Source of the DNA: Siphonodentalium dalli | Lineage: Eukaryota; Mollusca; Scaphopoda; Gadilida; Siphonodentaliidae | NCBI GenBank assembly: GCA_032622095.1 | Contig: CP136064.1 | Span: 1,860,001-1,924,000 of the forward strand | Length of the DNA stretch: 64,000 nt | Direction of reading: 5' to 3' | Shown here: positions 49,225 to 63,200 of the stretch, piece after piece | Layout: every line of letters begins with the position of its first letter | Position numbering within the stretch: the stretch's first letter is position 1 | Made by a program: the position numbers and the translations under genes | Notes under the pieces: model-generated | What the model was told of the DNA's origin: nothing | Database searches by the model: none | Seen by the model: only the letters and a program-made list of their open reading frames with translations

Positions 49225-51511
49225 AAGGGGTATCTGATTTAGACTGGTTCCATGGTGGAGTACGGTTGGATATTTTCAATTTGGCGCATGTTTCTCCATA
49301 CCGCGCCATGTCAAATCTGGCCATATCCGAATCGGGTTGTCATTTACAATGTCTACAGAAAACAAATATCTTCATGTTGGAATGCAAATGTATGTTTAAA
49401 GGAACAGATGTATCTCAACTTAAAGGAACATAAGTAACAGTCACCAACTTTAAGGGGTATCTGCTATAGACTGGTTCCATGGTGGAGTACGGTTGGATAT
49501 TTTCAATTTGGCGCATGTTTCTCCATACCGCGCCATGTCAAATCTGGCCATATCCGAATCGGGTTGTCATTTACAATGACTGCAGAAAATATATATCTTC
49601 ATGTTGGAATGCAAATGTATGTTTAAAGGAACAGATGTATCTCAACTTAAAGGGACATAACTAACACAGTCACCAACTTTAAGGGGAATCTGCTATAGAC
49701 TGGTTACATGGTGGAGTACAGTTGGATATTTTCAATTTTGCGCATGTTTCTCCATACCGCGCCATGTCAAATCTGGCCATATCCGAATCGGGTTGTCATT
49801 TACAATGACTGCAGAAAATAAATATCTTCATGTTGGAATGCAAAGGTATGTTTAAAGGAACAGATGTATCTCAACTTAAAGGGACATAAGTAACACAGTC
49901 ACCAACTTTAAGGGGTATCTGCTATAGACTGGTTACATGGTGGAGTACGGTTGGATATTTTCAATTTTGCGCATGTTTCTCCATACCGCGCCATGTCAAA
50001 TCTGGCCATAACCGAATCGGGTTGTCATTTACAATGACTACAGAAAATAAATATCTTCATGTTGGAATGCAAATGTATGTTTAAAGGAACAGATGTATCT
50101 CAACTTAAAGGGACATAAGTAACACAGTCACCAACTTTAAGGGGTGTCTGATATAGACTGGTTCCATGGTGGAGTACGGTTGGATATTTTCAATTTGGCG
50201 CATGTTTTTCCATACCGCGCCATGTCAAATCTGGCCATATCCGAATCGGGTTGTCATTTACAATGACTGCAGAAAATATATATCTTCATGGTGGAATGCA
50301 AATGTATGTTTAAAGGAACAGATGTATCTCAACTTAAAGGGACATAAGTAACACAGTCACCAACTTTAAGGGGTGTCTGATATAGACTGGTTCCATGGTG
50401 GAGTACGGTTGGATATTTTCTATTTGGCGCATGTTTCTCCATACCGCGCCATGTCAAATCTGGCCATATCCGAATCGGGTTGTCATTTACAATGACTACA
50501 GAAAATAAATATCTTCATGTTGGAATGCAAATGTATGTTTAAAGGAACAGATGTATCTCAACTTAAAGGGACATAAGTAACACAGTCACCAACTTTAAGG
50601 GGTGTCTGCTATAGACTGGTTCCAAGGTGGAGTACGGTTGGATATTTTCAATTTGGCGCATGTTTCCCCATACCGCGCCATGTCAAATCTGGCCATATCC
50701 GAACCGGGTTGTCATTTACAATGACTACAGAAAATAAATATCTTCATGTTGGAATGCAAATGTATGTTTAAAGGAACAGATGTATCTCAACTTAAAGGGA
50801 CATAAATAACACAATCACCAACTTTAAGGGATATCTGCTATAGACTGGTTCCATGGTGGAGTACGGTTGGATATTTTCAATTTGGCGCATGTTTTTCCAT
50901 ACCGCGCCATGTCAAATCTGGCCATATCCGAATCGGGTTGTCATTTACAATGACTACAGAAAATAGATATCTTCTTGTTGGAATGCAAATGTATGTTTAA
51001 AGGAACAGATGTATCTCAACTTAAAGGGACATAAGTAACACAGTCACCAACTTTAAGGGGTATCTGCTATAGACTGGTTCCATAGTGGAGTACGGTTGGA
51101 TATTTTCAATTTGGCGCATGTTTCTCCATACCGCGCCATGTCAAATCTGGCCATATCCGAATCGGGTTGTCATTTACAATGACTACAGAAAATAAATATC
51201 TTCATGTTGGAATGCAAATGTATGTTTAAAGGAACAGATGTATCTCAACTTAAAGGGACATAAATAACACAATCACCAACTTTAAGGGGTATCTGCTATA
51301 GACTGGTTCCATGGTGGAGTACTGTTGGATATTTTCAATTTGGCGCTTGTTTTTCCATACCGCGCCATGTCAAATCTGGCCATATCCGAATCGGGTTGTC
51401 ATTTACAATGACTACAGAAAATAGATATCTTCTTGTTGGAATGCAATAGTATGTTTAAAGGAACAGATGTAACTCAACTTAAAGGGATTAAGTAACACAT
51501 TCACCAACTTT
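49225..51511 (+). repeat. 10-monomer cassette: A B C C R K L M' N O'
   Basis: The opening A again lacks the same 2 bp. The C C doublet ('acagttgg' C, then 'ataaccg' C with 'gactacag') matches that at 15802. M' is followed by N, not A, an exception to the usual order. N has 'ccatagtgg'. Confidence 0.88.
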
Positions 51512-53113
51512 AAGGGGTATCTGATTTAGACTGGTTCCATGGTGGAGTACGGTTGGATATTTTCAATTTGGCGCATGTTTCTCCATACCGCGCCATGTCA
51601 AATCTGGCCATATCCGAATCGGGTTGTCATTTACAATGTCTACAGAAAACAAATATCTTCATGTTGGAATGCAAATGTATGTTTAAAGGAACAGATGTAT
51701 CTCAACTTAAAGGGACATAAGTAACACAGTCACCAACTTTAAGGGGTGTCTGATATAGACTGGTTCCATGGTGGAGTACGGTTGGATATTTTCAATTTGG
51801 CGCATGTTTCTCCATACCGCGCCATGTCAATTCTGGCCATATCTGAATCGGGTTGTCATTTACAATGACTACAGAAAATAAATATCTTCATGTTGGAATG
51901 CAAATGTATGTTTAAAGGAACAGATGTATCTCAACTTAAAGGGACATAAGTAACACAGTCACCAACTTTAAGGGGTATCTGCTATAGACTGGTTCCATGG
52001 TGGAGTACGGTTGGATATTTTCAATTTGGCGCATGTTTCTCCATACCGCGCCATGTCAAATCTGGCCATATCCGAATCGGGTTGTCATTTACAATGACTG
52101 CAGAAAATAAATATCTTCATGTTGGAATGCAAATGTATGTTTAAAGGAACAGATGTATCTCAACTTAAAGGGACATAAGTAACACAGTCACCAACTTTAA
52201 GGGGTGTCTGATATAGACTGGTTCCATGGTGGAGTACGGTTGGATATTTTCAATTTGGCGCATGTTTCTCCATACCGCGCCATGTCAATTCTGGCCATAT
52301 CCGAATCGGGTTGTCATTTACAATGACTACAGAAAATAAATATCTTCATGTTGGAATGCAAATGTACGTTTAAAGGAACAGATGTATCTCAACTTAAAGG
52401 GACATAAGTAACACAGTCACCAACTTTAAGGGGTGTCTGCTATAGACTGGTTCCATGGTGGAGTACGGTTGGATATTTTCAATTTGGCGCATGTTTCTCC
52501 ATACCGCGCCATGTCAAATCTGGCCATATCCGAATCGGGTTGTCATTTACAATGACTACAGAAAATAAATATCTTCATGTTGGAATGCAAATGTATGTTT
52601 AAAGGAACAGATGTATCTCAACTTAAAGGGACATAAATAACACAATCACCAACTTTAAGGGGTATCTGCTATAGACTGGTTCCATGGTGGAGTACTGTTG
52701 GATATTTTCAATTTGGCGCATGTTTTTCCATACCGCGCCATGTCAAATCTGGCCATATCCGAATCGAGTTGTCATTTACAATGACTACAGAAAATAAATA
52801 TCTTCATGTTGGAATGCAAATGTATGTTTAAAGGAACAGATGTATCTCAACTTAAAGGGACATAAATAACACAATCACCAACTTTAAGGGGTATCTGCTA
52901 TAGACTGGTTCCATGGTGGAGTACTGTTGGATATTTTCAATTTGGCGCTTGTTTTTCCATACCGCGCCATGTCAAATCTGGCCATATCCGAATCGGGTTG
53001 TCATTTACAATGACTACAGAAAATAGATATCTTCTTGTTGGAATGCAATAGTATGTTTAAAGGAACAGATGTAACTCAACTTAAAGGGATTAAGTAACAC
53101 ATTCACCAACTTT
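51512..53113 (+). repeat. 7-monomer cassette: A D E D F G/N O'
   Basis: D has 'tctgaatc', shared with 54489 and 57695. The sixth monomer has a G 5' half ('ctgttgg', T70, 'tcgagttg') and an N 3' half. It precedes O', as N normally does. Confidence 0.88.
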
Positions 53114-56100
53114 AAGGGGTATCTGATTTAGACTGGTTCCATGGTGGAGTACGGTTGGATATTTTCAATTTGGCGCATGTTTCTCCATACCGCGCCATGT
53201 CAAATCTGGCCATATCCGAATCGGGTTGTCATTTACAATGTCTACAGAAAACAAATATCTTCATGTTGGAATGCAAATGTATGTTTAAAGGAACAGATGT
53301 ATCTCAACTTAAAGGGACATAAGTAACACAGTCACCAACTTTAAGGGGTATCTGCTATAGACTGGTTCCATGGTGGAGTACGGTTGGATATTTTCAATTT
53401 GGCGCATGCTTCTCCATACCGCGCCATGTCAAATCTGGCCATATCCGAATCGGGTTGTCATTTACAATGACTGCAGAAAATATATATCTTCATGTTGGAA
53501 TGCAAATGTATGTTTAAATGAACAGATGTATCTCAACTTAAAGGGACATAACTAACACAGTCACCAACTTTAAGGGGTATCTGCTATAGACTGGTTACAT
53601 GGTGGAGTACGGTTGGATATTTTCAATTTTGCGCATGTTTCTCCATACCGCGCCATGTCAAATCTGGCCATATCCGAATCGGGTTGTCATTTACAATGAC
53701 TGCAGAAAATAAATATCTTCATGTTGGAATGCAAAGGTATGTTTAAAGGAACAGATGTATCTCAACTTAAAGGGACATAAGTAACACAGTCACCAACTTT
53801 AAGGGGTGTCTGATATAGACTGGTTCCATGGTGGAGTACGGTTGGATATTTTCAATTTGGCGCATGTTTCTCCATACCGCGCCATGTCAATTCTGGCCAT
53901 ATCCGAATCGGGTTGTCATTTACAATGACTACAGAAAATAAATATCTTCATGTTGGAATGCAAATGTATGTTTAAAGGAACAGATGTATCTCAACTTAAA
54001 GGGACATAAGTAACACAGTCACCAACTTTAAGGGGTATCTGCTATAGACTGGTTCCATGGTGGAGTACGGTTGGATATTTTCAATTTGGCGCATGCTTCT
54101 CCATACCGCGCCATGTCAAATCTGGCCATATCCGAATCGGGTTGTCATTTACAATGACTGCAGAAAATATATATCTTCATGTTGGAATGCAAAATGTATG
54201 TTTAAATGAACAGATGTATCTCAACTTAAAGGGACATAACTAACACAGTCACCAACTTTAAGGGGTATCTGCTATAGACTGGTTACATGGTGGAGTACGG
54301 TTGGATATTTTCAATTTTGCGCATGTTTCTCCATACCGCGCCATGTCAAATCTGGCCATATCCGAATCGGGTTGTCATTTACAATGACTGCAGAAAATAA
54401 ATATCTTCATGTTGGAATGCAAAGGTATGTTTAAAGGAACAGATGTATCTCAACTTAAAGGGACATAAGTAACACAGTCACCAACTTTAAGGGGTGTCTG
54501 ATATAGACTGGTTCCATGGTGGAGTACGGTTGGATATTTTCAATTTGGCGCATGTTTCTCCATACCGCGCCATGTCAATTCTGGCCATATCTGAATCGGG
54601 TTGTCATTTACAATGACTACAGAAAATAAATATCTTCATGTTGGAATGCAAATGTATGTTTAAAGGAACAGATGTATCTCAACTTAAAGGGACATAAGTA
54701 ACACAGTCACCAACTTTAAGGGGTATCTGCTATAGACTGGTTCCATGGTGGAGTACGGTTGGATATTTTCAATTTGGCGCATGTTTCTCCATACCGCGCC
54801 ATGTCAAATCTGGCCATATCCGAATCGGGTTGTCATTTACAATGACTGCAGAAAATAAATATCTTCATGTTGGAATGCAAATGTATGTTTAAAGGAACAG
54901 ATGTATCTCAACTTAAAGGGACATAAGTAACACAGTCACCAACTTTAAGGGGTGTCTGATATAGACTGGTTCCATGGTGGAGTACGGTTGGATATTTTCA
55001 ATTTGGCGCATGTTTCTCCATACCGCGCCATGTCAATTCTGGCCATATCCGAATCGGGTTGTCATTTACAATGACTACAGAAAATAAATATCTTCATGTT
55101 GGAATGCAAATGTACGTTTAAAGGAACAGATGTATCTCAACTTAAAGGGACATAAGTAACACAGTCACCAACTTTAAGGGGTGTCTGCTATAGACTGGTT
55201 CCATGGTGGAGTACGGTTGGATATTTTCAATTTGGCGCATGTTTCTCCATACCGCGCCATGTCAAATCTGGCCATATCCGAATCGGGTTGTCATTTACAA
55301 TGACTACAGAAAATAAATATCTTCATGTTGGAATGCAAATGTATGTTTAAAGGAACAGATGTATCTCAACTTAAAGGGACATAAATAACACAATCACCAA
55401 CTTTAAGGGGTATCTGCTATAGACTGGTTCCATGGTGGAGTACTGTTGGATATTTTCAATTTGGCGCATGTTTTTCCATACCGCGCCATGTCAAATCTGG
55501 CCATATCCGAATCGAGTTGTCATTTACAATGACTACAGAAAATAGATATCTTCTTGTTGGAATGCAAAAGTATGTTTAAAGGAACAGATGTAACTCAACT
55601 TAAAGGGACATAAGTAACACAGTCACCAACTTTAAGGGGTATCTGATTTAGACTGGTTCCATGGTGGAGTACGGTTGGATATTTTCAATTTGGCGCATGT
55701 TTCTCCATACCGCGCCATGTCAAATCTGGCCATATCCGAATCGGGTTGTCATTTACAATGTCTACAGAAAACAAATATCTTCATGTTGGAATGCAAATGT
55801 ATGTTTAAAGGAACAGATGTATCTCAACTTAAAGGGACATAAGTAACACAGTCACCAACTTTAAGGGGTATCTGCTATAGACTGGTTCCATAGTGGAGTA
55901 CGGTTGGATATTTTCAATTTGGCGCATGTTTCTCCATACCGCGCCATGTCAAATCTGGCCATATCCGAATCGGGTTGTCATTTACAATGACTACAGAAAA
56001 TAAATATCTTCATGTTGGAATGCAAATGTATGTTTAAAGGAACAGATGTATCTCAACTTAAAGGGACATAAATAACACAATCACCAACTTTAAGGGGTAT

Positions 56101-56319
56101 CTGCTATAGACTGGTTCCATGGTGGAGTACTGTTGGATATTTTCAATTTGGCGCTTGTTTTTCCATACCGCGCCATGTCAAATCTGGCCATATCCGAATC
56201 GGGTTGTCATTTACAATGACTACAGAAAATAGATATCTTCTTGTTGGAATGCAATAGTATGTTTAAAGGAACAGATGTAACTCAACTTAAAGGGATTAAG
56301 TAACACATTCACCAACTTT
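53114..56319 (+). repeat. 14-monomer HOR type 2 (3206 bp): A B C D B C D E D F G A N O'
   Basis: B C D appears twice. The first B has no insertion; the second has the extra A. The second D has 'tctgaatc'. One +1 and one -1 indel cancel, giving exactly 14 x 229. Although the length equals HOR type 1, composition and markers differ. Confidence 0.93.
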
Positions 56320-58839
56320 AAGGGGTATCTGATTTAGACTGGTTCCATGGTGGAGTACGGTTGGATATTTTCAATTTGGCGCATGTTTCTCCATACCGCG
56401 CCATGTCAAATCTGGCCATATCCGAATCGGGTTGTCATTTACAATGTCTACAGAAAACAAATATCTTCATGTTGGAATGCAAATGTATGTTTAAAGGAAC
56501 AGATGTATCTCAACTTAAAGGGACATAAGTAACACAGTCACCAACTTTAAGGGGTATCTGCTATAGACTGGTTCCATGGTGGAGTACGGTTGGATATTTT
56601 CAATTTGGCGCATGCTTCTCCATACCGCGCCATGTCAAATCTGGCCATATCCGAATCGGGTTGTCATTTACAATGACTGCAGAAAATATATATCTTCATG
56701 TTGGAATGCAAATGTATGTTTAAATGAACAGATGTATCTCAACTTAAAGGGACATAACTAACACAGTCACCAACTTTAAGGGGTATCTGCTATAGACTGG
56801 TTACATGGTGGAGTACGGTTGGATATTTTCAATTTTGCGCATGTTTCTCCATACCGCGCCATGTCAAATCTGGCCATATCCGAATCGGGTTGTCATTTAC
56901 AATGACTGCAGAAAATAAATATCTTCATGTTGGAATGCAAAGGTATGTTTAAAGGAACAGATGTATCTCAACTTAAAGGGACATAAGTAACACAGTCACC
57001 AACTTTAAGGGGTGTCTGATATAGACTGGTTCCATGGTGGAGTACGGTTGGATATTTTCAATTTGGCGCATGTTTCTCCATACCGCGCCATGTCAATTCT
57101 GGCCATATCCGAATCGGGTTGTCATTTACAATGACTACAGAAAATAAATATCTTCATGTTGGAATGCAAATGTATGTTTAAAGGAACAGATGTATCTCAA
57201 CTTAAAGGGACATAAGTAACACAGTCACCAACTTTAAGGGGTATCTGCTATAGACTGGTTCCATGGTGGAGTACGGTTGGATATTTTCAATTTGGCGCAT
57301 GCTTCTCCATACCGCGCCATGTCAAATCTGGCCATATCCGAATCGGGTTGTCATTTACAATGACTGCAGAAAATATATATCTTCATGTTGGAATGCAAAA
57401 TGTATGTTTAAATGAACAGATGTATCTCAACTTAAAGGGACATAACTAACACAGTCACCAACTTTAAGGGGTATCTGCTATAGACTGGTTACATGGTGGA
57501 GTACGGTTGGATATTTTCAATTTTGCGCATGTTTCTCCATACCGCGCCATGTCAAATCTGGCCATATCCGAATCGGGTTGTCATTTACAATGACTGCAGA
57601 AAATAAATATCTTCATGTTGGAATGCAAAGGTATGTTTAAAGGAACAGATGTATCTCAACTTAAAGGGACATAAGTAACACAGTCACCAACTTTAAGGGG
57701 TGTCTGATATAGACTGGTTCCATGGTGGAGTACGGTTGGATATTTTCAATTTGGCGCATGTTTCTCCATACCGCGCCATGTCAATTCTGGCCATATCTGA
57801 ATCGGGTTGTCATTTACAATGACTACAGAAAATAAATATCTTCATGTTGGAATGCAAATGTATGTTTAAAGGAACAGATGTATCTCAACTTAAAGGGACA
57901 TAAGTAACACAGTCACCAACTTTAAGGGGTATCTGCTATAGACTGGTTCCATGGTGGAGTACGGTTGGATATTTTCAATTTGGCGCATGTTTCTCCATAC
58001 CGCGCCATGTCAAATCTGGCCATATCCGAATCGGGTTGTCATTTACAATGACTGCAGAAAATAAATATCTTCATGTTGGAATGCAAATGTATGTTTAAAG
58101 GAACAGATGTATCTCAACTTAAAGGGACATAAGTAACACAGTCACCAACTTTAAGGGGTGTCTGATATAGACTGGTTCCATGGTGGAGTACGGTTGGATA
58201 TTTTCAATTTGGCGCATGTTTCTCCATACCGCGCCATGTCAATTCTGGCCATATCCGAATCGGGTTGTCATTTACAATGACTACAGAAAATAAATATCTT
58301 CATGTTGGAATGCAAATGTACGTTTAAAGGAACAGATGTATCTCAACTTAAAGGGACATAAGTAACACAGTCACCAACTTTAAGGGGTGTCTGCTATAGA
58401 CTGGTTCCATGGTGGAGTACGGTTGGATATTTTCAATTTGGCGCATGTTTCTCCATACCGCGCCATGTCAAATCTGGCCATATCCGAATCGGGTTGTCAT
58501 TTACAATGACTACAGAAAATAAATATCTTCATGTTGGAATGCAAATGTATGTTTAAAGGAACAGATGTATCTCAACTTAAAGGGACATAAATAACACAAT
58601 CACCAACTTTAAGGGGTATCTGCTATAGACTGGTTCCATGGTGGAGTACTGTTGGATATTTTCAATTTGGCGCATGTTTTTCCATACCGCGCCATGTCAA
58701 ATCTGGCCATATCCGAATCGAGTTGTCATTTACAATGACTACAGAAAATAGATATCTTCTTGTTGGAATGCAAAAGTATGTTTAAAGGAACAGATGTAAC
58801 TCAACTTAAAGGGACATAAGTAACACAGTCACCAACTTT
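56320..58839 (+). repeat. 14-monomer HOR type 2, copy 2 (11 monomers before switching)
   Basis: It matches the unit at 53114 monomer for monomer through G at an offset of 3206 bp. The following A is shared too, but then the order becomes D J K L M instead of N O'. Confidence 0.92.
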
Positions 58840-60213
58840 AAGGGGTATCTGATTTAGACTGGTTCCATGGTGGAGTACGGTTGGATATTTTCAATTTGGC
58901 GCATGTTTCTCCATACCGCGCCATGTCAAATCTGGCCATATCCGAATCGGGTTGTCATTTACAATGTCTACAGAAAACAAATATCTTCATGTTGGAATGC
59001 AAATGTATGTTTAAAGGAACAGATGTATCTCAACTTAAAGGGACATAAGTAACACAGTCACCAACTTTAAGGGGTGTCTGATATAGACTGGTTCCATGGT
59101 GGAGTACGGTTGGATATTTTCAATTTGGCGCATGTTTCTCCATACCGCGCCATGTCAATTCTGGCCATATCCGAATCGGGTTGTCATTTACAATGACTAC
59201 AGAAAATAAATATCTTCATGTTGGAATGCAAATGTATGTTTAAAGGAACAGATGTATCTCAACTTAAAGGGACATAAATAACACAATCACCAACTTTAAG
59301 GGGTATCTGCTATAGACTGGTTCCATGGTGGAGTACTGTTGGATATTTTCAATTTGGCGCATGTTTTTCCATACCGCGCCATGTCAAATCTGGCCATATC
59401 CGAATCGGGTTGTCATTTACAATGACTGCAGAAAATATATATCTTCATGGTGGAATGCAAATGTATGTTTAAAGGAACAGATGTATCTCAACTTAAAGGG
59501 ACATAAGTAACACAGTCACCAACTTTAAGGGGTGTCTGATATAGACTGGTTCCATGGTGGAGTACGGTTGGATATTTTCTATTCGGCGCATGTTTCTCCA
59601 TACCGCGCCATGTCAAATCTGGCCATATCCGAATCGGGTTGTCATTTACAATGACTACAGAAAATAAATATCTTCATGTTGGAATGCAAATGTATGTTTA
59701 AAGGAACAGATGTATCTCAACTTAAAGGGACATAAGTAACACAGTCACCAACTTTAAGGGGTGTCTGCTATAGACTGGTTCCATGGTGGAGTACGGTTGG
59801 ATATTTTCAATTTGGCGCATGTTTCCCCATACCGCGCCATGTCAAATCTGGCCATATCCGAATCGGGTTGTCATTTACAATGACTACAGAAAATAAATAT
59901 CTTCATGTTGGAATGCAAATGTATGTTTAAAGGAACAGATGTATCTCAACTTAAAGGGACATAAATAACACAATCACCAACTTTAAGGGGTATCTGCTAT
60001 AGACTGGTTCCATGGTGGAGTACTGTTGGATATTTTCAATTTGGCGCATGTTTTTCCATACCGCGCCATGTCAAATCTGGCCATATCCGAATCGGGTTGT
60101 CATTTACAATGACCACAGAAAATAGATATCTTCTTGTTGGAATGCAAATGTATGTTTAAAGGAACAGATGTATCTCAACTTAAAGGGACATAAGTAACAC
60201 AGTCACCAACTTT
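58840..60213 (+). repeat. 6-monomer cassette: A D J K L M
   Basis: It repeats the module seen at 29312 and 33205, including the D with an N tail and the 'gaccacag' M. The A has the common 'cagatgt' rather than 'cagttgt'. K has the private 'tattcggcg'. Confidence 0.9.
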
Positions 60214-63200
60214 AAGGGGTATCTGATTTAGACTGGTTCCATGGTGGAGTACGGTTGGATATTTTCAATTTGGCGCATGTTTCTCCATACCGCGCCATGT
60301 CAAATCTGGCCATATCCGAATCGGGTTGTCATTTACAATGTCTACAGAAAACAAATATCTTCATGTTGGAATGCAAATGTATGTTTAAAGGAACAGATGT
60401 ATCTCAACTTAAAGGGACATAAGTAACACAGTCACCAACTTTAAGGGGTATCTGCTATAGACTGGTTCCATAGTGGAGTACGGTTGGATATTTTCAATTT
60501 GGCGCATGCTTCTCCATACCGCGCCATGTCAAATCTGGCCATATCCGAATCGGGTTGTCATTTACAATGACTGCAGAAAATATATATCTTCATGTTGGAA
60601 TGCAAATGTATGTTTAAATGAACAGATGTATCTCAACTTAAAGGGACATAACTAACACAGTCACCAACTTTAAGGGGTATCTGCTATAGACTGGTTACAT
60701 GGTGGAGTACGGTTGGATATTTTCAATTTTGCGCATGTTTCTCCATACCGCGCCATGTCAAATCTGGCCATATCCGAATCGGGTTGTCATTTACAATGAC
60801 TGCAGAAAATAAATATCTTCATGTTGGAATGCAAAGGTATGTTTAAAGGAACAGATGTATCTCAACTTAAAGGGACATAAGTAACACAGTCACCAACTTT
60901 AAGGGGTGTCTGATATAGACTGGTTCCATGGTGGAGTACGGTTGGATATTTTCAATTTGGCGCATGTTTCTCCATACCGCGCCATGTCAATTCTGGCCAT
61001 ATCCGAATCGGGTTGTCATTTACAATGACTACAGAAAATAAATATCTTCATGTTGGAATGCAAATGTATGTTTAAAGGAACAGATGTATCTCAACTTAAA
61101 GGGACATAAGTAACACAGTCACCAACTTTAAGGGGTATCTGCTATAGACTGGTTCCATAGTGGAGTACGGTTGGATATTTTCAATTTGGCGCATGCTTCT
61201 CCATACCGCGCCATGTCAAATCTGGCCATATCCGAATCGGGTTGTCATTTACAATGACTGCAGAAAATATATATCTTCATGTTGGAATGCAAATGTATGT
61301 TTAAATGAACAGATGTATCTCAACTTAAAGGGACATAACTAACACAGTCACCAACTTTAAGGGGTATCTGCTATAGACTGGTTACATGGTGGAGTACGGT
61401 TGGATATTTTCAATTTTGCGCATGTTTCTCCATACCGCGCCATGTCAAATCTGGCCATATCCGAATCGGGTTGTCATTTACAATGACTGCAGAAAATAAA
61501 TATCTTCATGTTGGAATGCAAAGGTATGTTTAAAGGAACAGATGTATCTCAACTTAAAGGGACATAAGTAACACAGTCACCAACTTTAAGGGGTGTCTGA
61601 TATAGACTGGTTCCATGGTGGAGTACGGTTGGATATTTTCAATTTGGCGCATGTTTCTCCATACCGCGCCATGTCAATTCTGGCCATATCCGAATCGGGT
61701 TGTCATTTACAATGACTACAGAAAATAAATATCTTCATGTTGGAATGCAAATGTATGTTTAAAGGAACAGATGTATCTCAACTTAAAGGGACATAAGTAA
61801 CACAGTCACCAACTTTAAGGGGTATCTGCTATAGACTGGTTCCATGGTGGAGTACGGTTGGATATTTTCAATTTGGCGCATGTTTCTCCATACCGCGCCA
61901 TGTCAAATCTGGCCATATCCGAATCGGGTTGTCATTTACAATGACTGCAGAAAATATATATCTTCATGGTGGAATGCAAATGTATGTTTAAAGGAACAGA
62001 TGTATCTCAACTTAAAGGGACATAACTAACACAGTCACCAACTTTAAGGGGTATCTGCTATAGACTGGTTACATGGTGGAGTACGGTTGGATATTTTCAA
62101 TTTGGCGCATGTTTTTCCATACCGCGCCATGTCAAATCTGGCCATATCCGAATCGGGTTGTCATTTACAATGACTGCAGAAAATATATATCGTCATGGTG
62201 GAATGCAAATGTATGTTTAAAGGAACAGATGTATCTCAACTTAAAGGGACATAAGTAACACAGTCACCAACTTTAAGGGGTGTCTGATTTAGACTGGTTC
62301 CATGGTGGAGTACGGTTGGATATTTTCTATTTGGCGCATGTTTCTCCATACCGCGCCATGTCAAATCTGGCCATATCCGAATCGGGTTGTCATTTACAAT
62401 GACTACAGAAAATAAATATCTTCATGTTGGAATGCAAATGTATGTTTAAAGGAACAGATGTATCTCAACTTAAAGGGACATAAGTAACACAGTCACCAAC
62501 TTTAAGGGGTATCTGCTATAGACTGGTTCCATGGTGGAGTACGGTTGGATATTTTCAATTTGGCGCATGTTTCTCCATACCGCGCCATGTCAAATCTGGC
62601 CATATCCGAATCGGGTTGTCATTTACAATGACTACAGAAAATAAATATCTTCATGTTGGAATGCAAATGTATGTTTAAAGGAACAGATGTATCTCAACTT
62701 AAAGGGACATAAGTAACACAGTCACCAACTTTAAGGGGTGTCTGATATAGACTGGTTCCATGGTGGAGTACGGTTGGATATTTTCTATTCGGCGCATGTT
62801 TCTCCATACCGCGCCATGTCAAATCTGGCCATATCCGAATCGGGTTGTCATTTACAATGACTACAGAAAATAAATATCTTCATGTTGGAATGCAAATGTA
62901 TGTTTAAAGGAACAGATGTATCTCAACTTAAAGGGACATAAGTAACACAGTCACCAACTTTAAGGGGTGTCTGCTATAGACTGGTTCCATGGTGGAGTAC
63001 GGTTGGATATTTTCAATTTGGCGCATGTTTCCCCATACCGCGCCATGTCAAATCTGGCCATATCCGAATCGGGTTGTCATTTACAATGACTACAGAAAAT
63101 AAATATCTTCATGTTGGAATGCAAATGTATGTTTAAAGGAACAGATGTATCTCAACTTAAAGGGACATAAATAACACAATCACCAACTTTAAGGGGTATC

